Shown: one piece after another, positions 56,435 to 63,739 of the stretch
Layout of the letters: every line of letters begins with the position of its first letter
Numbering within the stretch: position 1 is the stretch's first letter
DNA from: Adhaeribacter aerolatus
GTDB taxonomy: Bacteria; Bacteroidota; Bacteroidia; Cytophagales; Hymenobacteraceae
NCBI RefSeq assembly: GCF_007991635.1
Contig: NZ_BJYS01000001.1
Coordinates: forward strand, 372,001-436,000
Reading direction: 5' to 3'
DNA length: 64,000 nucleotides
Notes under the pieces: generated by a model
Databases searched by the model: none
Told to the model about the DNA's origin: nothing
The model's input: only the letters and a program-made list of their open reading frames with translations
Translations under genes and position numbers: made by a program

Positions 56435-57661
56435 TTAGGCGTTTTGCGGTATGGTTATGGTAAAAGTGGTGCCTTGGTTCAGTTCGCTGGTATAATCGAG
56501 CGTCCCCTGCATAATATCTACGTATCTTTTTACAATATTTAATCCCAGGCCGGTTCCCTGAATGTTGGTTACATTCTGCGCCCGGAAAAAGGGGGTAAAC
56601 AAATGTGTTTTATCAGCGTCCGGAATACCAATTCCCTGGTCTTTCACTTGTAACGTTAAGGTTTTATCGGTTAGTTTGGTATTCAGGAAAATATCTTTGC
56701 CCTCTCCCGAATATTTACTGGCGTTGGACAGTAAGTTAAATAAAATATTTTTTAATAAATTTTTATCCAGGTTAACTTCGGTTTTATCGCCGGTATGCTC
56801 GTAATAAATGCGCTGACCAGCCTTAATTACCCCTTGCATTTCTTCGGTTATATCGGTGGTGAAGGCTACCAAATCAAACGCCGAAGGCACGTTGTAAATT
56901 TTACCTTCTTCGATGCGGCTGATAGAAAGAAAATCGTTGAGGATAGAAGTTAAATTACTCACCGCCGATTTAATACGTTCCACGTGCTTCAGGCGCTTAT
57001 CATCATCTTCGGTGGTTTTGTATTTCGATATTAACGAAGCCGAGGAAAGCACGGTACTCAAGGGCGTGCGGAACTCGTGCGAGGCAATGGTTACAAAGCG
57101 GGATTTTAGCTCGTGCAATTCTTTTTCTTTCTGCAAAGCTTTCCGGATTTCTATCTGCGCCTGGTAAAGCGTTTTATTCGTGTGCTCCAGTTTCTGAATC
57201 GCTTCGCCTAGTTCGCGGGTGCGTTCGGCCACCCGCTCTTCCAGTTCGGCGTTTAGTTTCCGGATTTCGGCCAGGTTTTTACTGTGCTCAATGCTGTATC
57301 GGATAGACCGCTCCAGATCGTACTGGTTAAAAGTGCCTTTTACCAAATAATCTGAAACCCCAACCCGCATGGCTTTTTCATCGGTTTCGCGGTCGCTCTG
57401 GCCGGTAAGTAGAATAAAGGGTGCTTCCACGCCCTGCTCAATGGCTTTGGTTATAAGTTCCAGCCCATTTTCGGCTCCTAACCTAAAATCGACCAGATAA
57501 ATATTGTGTCTTTTCTCGTTGATAATGGCCAGCGCCTCCTCAAAAGAAGAAACCCATTCGAGTTGGTAAAGCCGTCCCGGAATATCCTGAATAATATCCT
57601 GGGTTATGATATAATCATCTTCATCATCGTCGACCAGCAAGATTTGGATCTTATCAGACAT
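56435..57661 (-). CDS. Receiver-histidine kinase hybrid
   Basis: 408 residues. Receiver domain with D58 (IYLVDFRLGAENG), a coiled coil at about 125-185 (KLNAELEERVAERTRELGE), HisKA with H195 (FVTIASHEFRTPLS) and HATPase with ILFNLLSNASKYSGEGK and GTGLGLNIVKRYVD. The receiver is at the N-terminus, so the protein probably relays input from another kinase to its own kinase domain. Followed within 4 bases by the receiver-Crp fusion. Confidence 0.93.
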   Translation of the reverse strand: MSDKIQILLVDDDEDDYIITQDIIQDIPGRLYQLEWVSSFEEALAIINEKRHNIYLVDFRLGAENGLELITKAIEQGVEAPFILLTGQSDRETDEKAMRVGVSDYLVKGTFNQYDLERSIRYSIEHSKNLAEIRKLNAELEERVAERTRELGEAIQKLEHTNKTLYQAQIEIRKALQKEKELHELKSRFVTIASHEFRTPLSTVLSSASLISKYKTTEDDDKRLKHVERIKSAVSNLTSILNDFLSISRIEEGKIYNVPSAFDLVAFTTDITEEMQGVIKAGQRIYYEHTGDKTEVNLDKNLLKNILFNLLSNASKYSGEGKDIFLNTKLTDKTLTLQVKDQGIGIPDADKTHLFTPFFRAQNVTNIQGTGLGLNIVKRYVDIMQGTLDYTSELNQGTTFTITIPQNA

Positions 57662-57692
57662 CTTTTTAGCGATTAGCTTTTAGTGATTAGAA

Positions 57693-57825
57693 ATTAGTTG
57701 TTAGTGATTAGTTAAAAGAATGATTAGAAGTTAGTATTCAATATTATCAGATTGCTACAATCTAAATAATTGAATTAGCAATAGCTTCTTTTCCAATATC
57801 TAAAACCTAATTACTAACAACTAAT
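57693..57825. repeat. Inverted repeat between response regulator genes
   Basis: ATTAGTTGTTAGTGATTAG at 57693-57711 and its inverse at 57807-57825 match at 18 of 19 bases. The surrounding DNA has several TTAGTGATTAG-like words. It could be a small palindromic element or a weak terminator. Confidence 0.45.
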
Positions 57826-57839
57826 AACTTACTACTATC

Positions 57840-58292
57840 TCACATCTTCGGCAGTTCTACTATCTCGAACCAATATTTGGTAACGGTTTTCATTACTTCT
57901 ACCAGGGCCGAGAAGGTAACCGGTTTGGTAATAAAAGAGCTTACGCCCAAATCATAGGTTTTCAGAATATCTTCTTCGGCTTTGGAGGTTGTAAGCACCA
58001 CTACCGGAATAGCCCGCAGGTGCGCATCGGCTTTAATCTCTTTTAAAGCTTCACGCCCGTCTTTTTTGGGCATATTTAAATCCAGCAAAATCAGGCCCGG
58101 TGTAGGAAATTTCTCCTTGTCGGCGTATTTTCCGTGGTTTTTGAGGTAATCTACCAATTCCTGCCCGTTTTCAACGAATTCCATTTTATTCGTCAACCGG
58201 CTTTCTTCCAGCGCTTCTTTTACCAGCATCCGGTCTTCCGGGTCATCATCGGCAATTAATATCACTATCGTTTTCTTATTTTTTGCGATCAT
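57840..58292 (-). CDS. Single-domain response regulator (Rcp1-type)
   Basis: 150 residues, one receiver domain and no output domain. Phospho-acceptor in LILLDLNMPKKDG, then VVLTTSKAEEDI with T/S and K in KPVTFSALVEV. Rcp1-type receivers partner kinases with the SSHDLQEPLRKI box, and the gene just upstream encodes such a kinase, 3 bases away. It is probably a phosphate relay to the receiver-kinase downstream. Confidence 0.93.
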   Translation of the reverse strand: MIAKNKKTIVILIADDDPEDRMLVKEALEESRLTNKMEFVENGQELVDYLKNHGKYADKEKFPTPGLILLDLNMPKKDGREALKEIKADAHLRAIPVVVLTTSKAEEDILKTYDLGVSSFITKPVTFSALVEVMKTVTKYWFEIVELPKM

Positions 58293-58295
58293 ATA

Positions 58296-59885
58296 CTAGA
58301 TAGTTTTTTCCTTCGGTTGTTTAAGCGCCAGGGTTATAATAAAACGAGTACCCACGCCCGGCTGGCTTTTGGCAGTTATATCGCCGCCGTGCCGGATGGC
58401 AATTTTGCGGCAGATGGCCAAACCAATGCCCGACCCTTCGTACTTATGGCCTTCCAGCCGCTGAAATATATTAAAAATCCGATCAAGATATTTCTCGTCG
58501 AAGCCAATGCCGTTGTCTTCCACGTAAATATCGGTTACTTCGTCGCCGGGAGTGGCCGTTAAATGAGCTTTTTTTTGAATGTGCTTCGCGTAAATATTAA
58601 TAATAGGTTTTTCATTTTCTTTCCGGAACTTGATGGCATTGCTAACCAGGTTCTGAAACAATTGCCGCATTTGCGTGGGTTCGGCTTCTATTACGGGCAA
58701 TGGCGATCTGATTATTTCGGCGTGGGTGCGCTCTATCAAAATCTCTAAATCCGAAAGCACCTCGGTTAGCACTTGGTCCAGGCTTACGGACATAAACGGT
58801 TTGGCTTTGGTGGTAACCCGCGAGAACGAGAGCAAATCATTAATCAGGTTTTGCATCCGCGACGCCGCATTCATCATGCGTTCGAGGTAATCTTTGCCTT
58901 GTTCGCTTAAGTTTTGCTGGTCTTTGGTTTTTAGCCGGTCGCCGAAGGCCTGAATTTTACGTAGTGGCTCCTGCAAATCGTGCGACGAAACGTAGGCAAA
59001 ATCCTGTAGTTCCAGGTTACTCCGCTCCAGTTCGGCGGCGTAGCGGCGCAGGCGTTCTTCGTTCAGTTTTTGTTGGGTAATATCGTGCACAAAACCGGTA
59101 TAAACCGTCCGGTCGGCCAGCTTCACTTCGCTAATACTTAAAAAGAACGGGAAAATACTGCCATCCTTGCGCATACCGGTAACCTCGCGGCCAATACCAA
59201 TTATGCGTCGCTGGCCGGTCTGGTGGTAATGTTCCATGTAACCATCGTGGTTGCTCTGGTCGGGTTCGGGCATCAGCATGTTTACGCTTTTGCCCAGCAA
59301 CTCGCCGGCCTCGTAGCCAAACAGCCGGGCGGCCGATGGGTTTACCATTTCCATAATGCCGCGTTTATCAATGGTAATAATACCGTCTACGGCGGCGTGG
59401 ATAATGGCATTAATTTTATTTTCGCTTTCGCGGAGCGCATCTTCGGCTTTTTTCAGTCCGGTTATATCGTGAATAATACCGGTAAATATTTTTTTATTTT
59501 TGAGTTTAACCTCACTAATACTCAACAGAAACGGGAAAACCGTACCATCCTTTTTCCGGCCCAGCACCTCCCGGCCTTTGCCAATTATCTGCGGAATACC
59601 CGTACGATGATAATTCTGAATGTAAGAATCATGCTGGCTGTGGTCGGGTTCCGGCATTAATATTTTAACGTTTAGCCCAATTATTTCGTCCGGAGCAAAG
59701 CCAAATATACGGGCAGCGGCTGGGTTCACCGTTTCAATAATACCTTTGTCATCGATGGTAATAATACCGTCTATGGCTGTATCTATAATGGCTTGCAGCC
59801 GCGATTGGGTTTCAAAATCTTCCTGTCCTAAAGTATGCGTCACGCTTATGATTTTAGGTAAAAATATATACTTCTCCTTCGCCAA
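58296..59885 (-). CDS. Tandem FixL-like PAS histidine kinase, possible haem oxygen sensor
   Basis: 529 residues. Two PAS domains (about 25-140 and 155-270) that resemble each other, then HisKA with H302 (FAYVSSHDLQEPLRKI) and HATPase (LFQNLVSNAIKFRKE, GSGIGLAICRKI). Both PAS domains carry the FixL-type segment: HDSY (H85) with R105, and HDGY (H213) with R233, matching the haem ligand H200 and distal R220 of Bradyrhizobium FixL by spacing of exactly 20. FixL's R206 is N91 or H219 here. No membrane segment. The response regulator follows 3 bases later. Confidence 0.9.
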   Translation of the reverse strand: MAKEKYIFLPKIISVTHTLGQEDFETQSRLQAIIDTAIDGIITIDDKGIIETVNPAAARIFGFAPDEIIGLNVKILMPEPDHSQHDSYIQNYHRTGIPQIIGKGREVLGRKKDGTVFPFLLSISEVKLKNKKIFTGIIHDITGLKKAEDALRESENKINAIIHAAVDGIITIDKRGIMEMVNPSAARLFGYEAGELLGKSVNMLMPEPDQSNHDGYMEHYHQTGQRRIIGIGREVTGMRKDGSIFPFFLSISEVKLADRTVYTGFVHDITQQKLNEERLRRYAAELERSNLELQDFAYVSSHDLQEPLRKIQAFGDRLKTKDQQNLSEQGKDYLERMMNAASRMQNLINDLLSFSRVTTKAKPFMSVSLDQVLTEVLSDLEILIERTHAEIIRSPLPVIEAEPTQMRQLFQNLVSNAIKFRKENEKPIINIYAKHIQKKAHLTATPGDEVTDIYVEDNGIGFDEKYLDRIFNIFQRLEGHKYEGSGIGLAICRKIAIRHGGDITAKSQPGVGTRFIITLALKQPKEKTI

Positions 59886-59928
59886 TCAAGGTTTCGGCCT
59901 TAATCTTCTGTTTCATGACAATAATCAT

Positions 59929-59966
59929 CCGCCGACCTGCCCGCGATCATCACGCCAGGCTGGCGG
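59929..59966. repeat. GC-rich imperfect hairpin in front of the kinase gene
   Basis: CCGCCGACCTGC and CCAGGCTGGCGG, 38 bases end to end, pair with two or three mismatches. It stands out from the AT-rich intergenic DNA between the kinase and uspA-like genes, so it may be a copy of a dispersed REP-like sequence. Confidence 0.4.
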
Positions 59967-60082
59967 TTTTCCTAATTTTGTCTGGTCAGTAAAAGCTGTC
60001 TGATTAAATAAATAGCTTACCCGTTTTATTTAATTACCTGTTGATGGCTGTGTAGAATTTAAAGATGGCTTTGCTTTAGGTT

Positions 60083-60901
60083 ATGAAAAACATTTTAGTT
60101 CCGACCGATTTTTCTAAAAATGCGTCTGATGCCGCGCACTATGCCGCCGCATTAGCTAATATTACCGGCGCGCGCCTCTTATTGTTTCATGCTTACCACG
60201 TAAGTGTAGCGCTGGCCGATGCGGCAGATCTGTCGATAGACCTGGATTTAGAAAATTTCGAGAATTTTAACCAGACCCAGATTGATAAATTAGCTTATGA
60301 GTTGCACCTGACCCATGGCATTTCGGTTACCCGCATTATGCGGCCCGGGTTTGCCGCCGATGAAATTCCGACTATTGCCCATCGCCTGAAAGCCGATTTA
60401 GTAGTAATGGGTTTGAGAGGCAAAGGGCAGGCAGCAGGTTCTAAGGTAGGCCAGATTACGGCGGCTATTATACAGGAAAGCAAAGTACCGGTGTTATGCG
60501 TGCCGGCTGGTTTAACTTTTGGTTCTTATGCCCCCTTTAATTTCCGCTACCAACTCTACGCCACGGTTACACAACCCGAATTTAATATCAGGCAAAAGCT
60601 GAATAATTTATTTGGCGCTTCGGTAGCATTAACACCCGACCCCCTTCCTACAACAAATTTACAAACAGTATCGCCGACGGCCGCCTTGCCCCAGGTCCAA
60701 GAACATCCGGCTGTAGGTTCCGGCTCCGGCAATCTTCTTCTAATTGAAGATATCCCGGTCATTAATCATTCGGATTCTGGCTTGCTGGTTATTAGTGCCG
60801 ATAAAAATACCTGTAAGCAAATTGCCGTAAGCAATTTTCTGGCAAGTTACGTAGAGGGGCAGCTACAAATGCCGGTTTTGGTTTTACCCGATGAGTCTTA
60901 A
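60083..60901 (+). CDS. Universal stress protein (UspA) family protein
   Basis: 272 residues. The N-terminal 150 residues form a UspA domain (MKNILVPTDFSKNASDAAHY, then ADLVVMGLRGKGQ). The ATP-binding G-x2-G-x9-G-S/T pattern is only partly kept (MGLRGKGQAAGSKVGQIT), so ATP binding is uncertain. The C-terminal part, about 120 residues, looks like a degenerate second domain. It is divergent from the PAS kinase cluster and may belong to the same stress response. Confidence 0.82.
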   Translation: MKNILVPTDFSKNASDAAHYAAALANITGARLLLFHAYHVSVALADAADLSIDLDLENFENFNQTQIDKLAYELHLTHGISVTRIMRPGFAADEIPTIAHRLKADLVVMGLRGKGQAAGSKVGQITAAIIQESKVPVLCVPAGLTFGSYAPFNFRYQLYATVTQPEFNIRQKLNNLFGASVALTPDPLPTTNLQTVSPTAALPQVQEHPAVGSGSGNLLLIEDIPVINHSDSGLLVISADKNTCKQIAVSNFLASYVEGQLQMPVLVLPDES

Positions 60902-60913
60902 ACAATGGTAAGC

Positions 60914-60984
60914 GGTAAAAAAAAGAGCGCCTGTTAGGTAAAAAAAAGAGCGCCTGTTATAAAAATAACAGGCGCTCTTTTTTT
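60914..60984. terminator. Terminator with a duplicated 5' arm
   Basis: A 23-bp unit (60914-60936 and 60937-60959, exact tandem copies) contains AAAAAAAGAGCGCCTGTTA; the matching arm TAACAGGCGCTCTTTTTTT is at 60966-60984. Either copy can pair with it: the near copy with a 6-base loop, the far copy with 29. It works for both strands, ending uspA-like transcripts and the small gene at 61006. Confidence 0.8.
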
Positions 60985-61005
60985 AAATTAATTTAAGCCG
61001 GGCTG

Positions 61006-61194
61006 TTAAACCCAAATATTATGCTTCTTGTTTTTAGTGGGAGCAGCAACATCTTTAATATAAAGAAACCTACTAGAATGTGAATACCCCTCGTTCCAAC
61101 CTTCGCCGGCCGGAATGGTGTAATTATCCGCGTCCGCAAATAATAAATTTTTCTTCTTTTTAGACTCTTCTTTGTTGATACTAGCAGCTAACAT
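61006..61194 (-). CDS. Small hypothetical protein with its own promoter and terminator
   Basis: 62 residues, lysine-rich and hydrophilic (MLAASINKEESKKKKNLLF, then DNYTIPAGEGWNEGYSHSS). Not recognised; no signal peptide. It is likely real because a -7 element (61296-61303) lies upstream on the minus strand and a strong terminator begins just 22 bases after its stop. The leader would be about 95 bases. Confidence 0.6.
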   Translation of the reverse strand: MLAASINKEESKKKKNLLFADADNYTIPAGEGWNEGYSHSSRFLYIKDVAAPTKNKKHNIWV

Positions 61195-61295
61195 TTCTTA
61201 ATTTATTTATTATCGTTATATACAAACTGTAGTGAAATATGCTATACGTATAATTGCGAATTTTGATGCTTGCCGTTTCGTTCGGTTCTGCTCTG

Positions 61296-61303
61296 CAAAG
61301 ATA
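61296..61303 (-). promoter_or_regulatory. Bacteroidota -7 promoter element for the 62-residue gene
   Basis: TATCTTTG on the minus strand with TTGTTTG directly upstream, followed by GCAGAGC. Near-perfect match to TAnnTTTG. Confidence 0.62.
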
Positions 61304-61472
61304 CAAACAATATTTTATTTTATTGCGATATTGTATAAAAAACGCTAATAATTTTAAAAAAGTTTCATAAATATTAACCTTGTATTAAATATTTTTTATA
61401 AACCTTATCTTTAACTCTTTACCGTAAGATATTAATAACCAATTAGTTATTAAAATATTAAAATTAAAATAA

Positions 61473-62411
61473 TTATTTATAATATCCGGAGGGCCTGAAA
61501 GTAAACTGTTTGCTAAAATCCTGAAGTTCATCGGTTAAGCTTACGGCCGGATAAACCGAAACAGCGCTTAGCTTATTGTTTGGATTAATAAATAAGGTCC
61601 GGGATTTCCGATCCTGTAGGATAAACAGCATTTCCAGGTTGGGGTAAATATCCTTAACTGCATCGGCTACATCCATTATGCTCAGGTTTTTATCTACCAA
61701 ATTAAACACCCCCGGTGTCAGGTTAATATTTATCAAATTTGCCAAATCGCGGCCTACTTTGTCGATGTGTACGAAAGCCCGCTGCTGCAAACCACTCCCC
61801 TGCACGGTAATCCGGTTGGTAAAATGGGCGTCGAACATAAATTTATTTATAACCGCATCGAAACGCAGACTGCGGTTGTAGCCATACACGTTGCCGCACC
61901 GGATAACATAAGTTTGCATACGGTCGGATAAGCGGCTAATCATTTTTTCGCCGTTGTGCTTAGATATACCATAGTAGGTACGCGGTTGCGGCGGCGTATC
62001 TTCTTCAATTTGCTCTTCTGAAGCACCGTATACCGAACTGGAACTTAAATATACCACTTTCTGCACCTTGCTGTTTTCCAGGGCATAGCTCAATTCGGCC
62101 GAGCCCCAATGATTTACCTGCTCAAACATATGCGGATCGTCGTTAGAGAAAGTGGTAAGCACTTTGGCGGCTAAATGATAAACCACGTCTACTTCGGCAA
62201 TTACCTTGCGTAGTTTATACGAGTCCAGAATATCGCCCAACACAAACTTAATGCGCTGATCAGGTAATTTATTATGCCCTAAAAAGAGGTTAAAATTTTT
62301 CCGGCTTAGGTTATCGTAAATAATTATTTCGGTTACGGCCGGGTCTTGGAGGAGTTGATGGGTAAGTTCGGTGCCGATATAGCCGGCACCGCCTGTTATT
62401 AGTATCTTCAT
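61473..62411 (-). CDS. NAD-dependent epimerase/dehydratase (SDR family)
   Basis: 312 residues from ATG 62411 (MKILITGGAGYIGTELTHQL); a longer frame would extend into cysH. Extended SDR features: GGAGYIG nucleotide loop, VYLSSSSVYG with the catalytic Ser, and YYGISKHNGEKM with the YxxxK pair. Acts on a nucleotide-sugar in most family members; substrate unknown. It begins 2 bases after the cysH stop, so it is translated with it. Why a sugar enzyme shares the sulfur operon is unclear. Confidence 0.9.
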   Translation of the reverse strand: MKILITGGAGYIGTELTHQLLQDPAVTEIIIYDNLSRKNFNLFLGHNKLPDQRIKFVLGDILDSYKLRKVIAEVDVVYHLAAKVLTTFSNDDPHMFEQVNHWGSAELSYALENSKVQKVVYLSSSSVYGASEEQIEEDTPPQPRTYYGISKHNGEKMISRLSDRMQTYVIRCGNVYGYNRSLRFDAVINKFMFDAHFTNRITVQGSGLQQRAFVHIDKVGRDLANLININLTPGVFNLVDKNLSIMDVADAVKDIYPNLEMLFILQDRKSRTLFINPNNKLSAVSVYPAVSLTDELQDFSKQFTFRPSGYYK

Positions 62412-62413
62412 TC

Positions 62414-63091
62414 TTATTTTTGAATCAGTTGGGTATGCAGGCCGCACTCGGTTTTGTTGGTACCAAACCAGCGGCCGCTGCGGTCATCGAGCAGCGCGTT
62501 TACATCTACTTTCCGGGTGCAAGGCTCACAGCCAATGCTCATGTACCCTTCGCCTTCCAGCGGGTGCTTGGGCAATTTAAATTCCCGGATATAATCGTAA
62601 ACCATTTTGCTCGTCCAGCCCAGCATGGGGTGGAACCGGATAACACCGTTGGGCGCTTTTTCTTCGCGCCGCATTTGCGCCCGCACTTTGCTCTGGTCGC
62701 CGCGTACGCCGCTAATCCACACATCAAAGCTAGCCAGAATAGGCTCTAAGGGCTGAATTTTATTTAAGTAGCAGCAGTAATCCGGATCAGAAGTAAACAG
62801 CAACTGGCCATTGGCATCGCGCTGCTGGTTACGGGGCACCGCCGAGTACAAATCGGTAATATGTAAGCCCAGCATATCTTGCACCTGCTCCCGGAAACTC
62901 AATGTTTCGGGGAAATGGTAACCCGTGTTTAAAAAATAAACCGGCGTTTCGGGCGCTACCCGGCTAAGAATATGCAGCAAAGGCATACTGTTGGTTTGCA
63001 GGGAGGAAGAGGCAAATATTTTTAAGCCCCGTTCTTTGTACACATCCAAATCCTGCTTAATTTCTGCTACGAGCGTTTCGAAATTATTCAT
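62414..63091 (-). CDS. cysH: Assimilatory adenylylsulfate / phosphoadenylylsulfate reductase
   Basis: 225 residues. Reduces activated sulfate to sulfite with a thiol donor. It has the four cysteines of the [4Fe-4S]-type enzyme (C106-C107 and C188-x-x-C191) and the catalytic cysteine in KTECGLH (C216). This suggests APS rather than PAPS as substrate. Other motifs: FLNTGYHFPETL and ISGVRGDQSKVRA. Second gene of an operon led by a rhodanese gene, with a leader that looks like a cysteine attenuator. Confidence 0.95.
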   Translation of the reverse strand: MNNFETLVAEIKQDLDVYKERGLKIFASSSLQTNSMPLLHILSRVAPETPVYFLNTGYHFPETLSFREQVQDMLGLHITDLYSAVPRNQQRDANGQLLFTSDPDYCCYLNKIQPLEPILASFDVWISGVRGDQSKVRAQMRREEKAPNGVIRFHPMLGWTSKMVYDYIREFKLPKHPLEGEGYMSIGCEPCTRKVDVNALLDDRSGRWFGTNKTECGLHTQLIQK

Positions 63092-63179
63092 CTTATTAAT
63101 TATTAGCCGCTTTCAAATTAGTAAAGCGATTTATCTATGTCGGCCAGAAGCTTTTCTATTAGTCGCTGGCCAGTTATTA

Positions 63180-63497
63180 TCAGTATTTCGGTACCGAAGG
63201 GTCGATCTCATCGGACCAAGCCAGGATACCACCTTTTAAATTATATAAATTGGTAAAACCGTATCTCGATTCGAGGGCTGCAATGGCGTTGCCGCTGCGG
63301 GCACCGCTTCTACAATGCACCACTACTTGTTTGTCGCGCGCAATTTTATCGGTGTTGGCTTCTACCTGCCCCAGCGGAATCAGTTCGCCTTGTAAGTTGG
63401 CAATCTGGTACTCGTGCGGTTCGCGCACATCAATTAATTGAAAGTCGGCTTTCTCGTCTATCAGTTTTTTCAACTCCTGAACGGTAACTTCTTTCAT
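63180..63497 (-). CDS. Single-domain rhodanese (sulfurtransferase)
   Basis: 105 residues, one rhodanese domain with the active-site loop HCRSGARSGNA (C62) and LIDVREPHEY at the start. Moves sulfane sulfur between thiols in the cytosol. First gene after the cysteine leader; 88 bases upstream of cysH. Probably handles persulfide made during sulfur assimilation. Confidence 0.93.
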   Translation of the reverse strand: MKEVTVQELKKLIDEKADFQLIDVREPHEYQIANLQGELIPLGQVEANTDKIARDKQVVVHCRSGARSGNAIAALESRYGFTNLYNLKGGILAWSDEIDPSVPKY

Positions 63498-63553
63498 GTG
63501 GCTATGGGTTAATTTTTTGAGGTTAATGGTTGCATTTACTTAAAAATAAGGCA

Positions 63554-63584
63554 CAAAAAAAGCCTCCCCGCATACGGAGAGGCT
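63554..63584 (-). terminator. Attenuator terminator of the rhodanese-cysH operon
   Basis: On the minus strand the 5' arm AGCCTCTCCG (63575-63584) pairs with CGGGGAGGCT (63561-63570), 10 bp with one G-T pair and a 4-base loop, followed by seven T. It lies between the cysteine leader and the rhodanese start, 57 bases before the ATG, so it acts as a premature stop. Confidence 0.85.
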
Positions 63585-63641
63585 CTATTCCTATATAAAT
63601 GGCTAGTATTCTAAATCACACCGACCATAAGCCTTTCCGTA
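63573..63641 (-). promoter_or_regulatory. Antiterminator pairing within the cysteine leader
   Basis: On the minus strand TACGGAAAGGCT (63630-63641, codons 24-28 of the leader frame) can pair with AGCCTCTCCGTA (63573-63584), the 5' arm of the terminator: 11 of 12 bases, one A-C mismatch. The two structures exclude each other. It starts about 14-23 bases downstream of the cysteine codons, so a ribosome stalled there leaves it free, while one at the stop covers it. Confidence 0.75.
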
Positions 63642-63712
63642 CACGGCACAGCCATGCAACAGCAACAAGTTGCGGGCATCATGGGTGTAGGTAAAAGGTT
63701 CTGCGTCTGCAT
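63611..63712 (-). CDS. Cysteine-rich leader peptide, 33 residues
   Basis: ATG at 63712-63710, TAG at 63613-63611. The peptide starts MQTQNLLPTPMMPA and holds T-C-C-C-C-M at 15-20, with a further Cys at 24. Four consecutive Cys codons (TGT TGC TGT TGC) are very rare by chance. It follows a promoter by a short leader, precedes a terminator, and is upstream of cysteine-pathway genes. It is too short for standard gene finders. Likely role: a sensor of Cys-tRNA level through ribosome stalling. Confidence 0.75.
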   Translation of the reverse strand: MQTQNLLPTPMMPATCCCCMAVPCTERLMVGVI

Positions 63713-63731
63713 TATTTGTTCTTTATTCGCA

Positions 63732-63739
63732 CAAAGCTA
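63732..63739 (-). promoter_or_regulatory. Bacteroidota -7 element for the leader-rhodanese-cysH operon
   Basis: TAGCTTTG on the minus strand matches TAnnTTTG. Transcription would start near 63725, about a dozen bases before the leader ATG. Confidence 0.6.
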
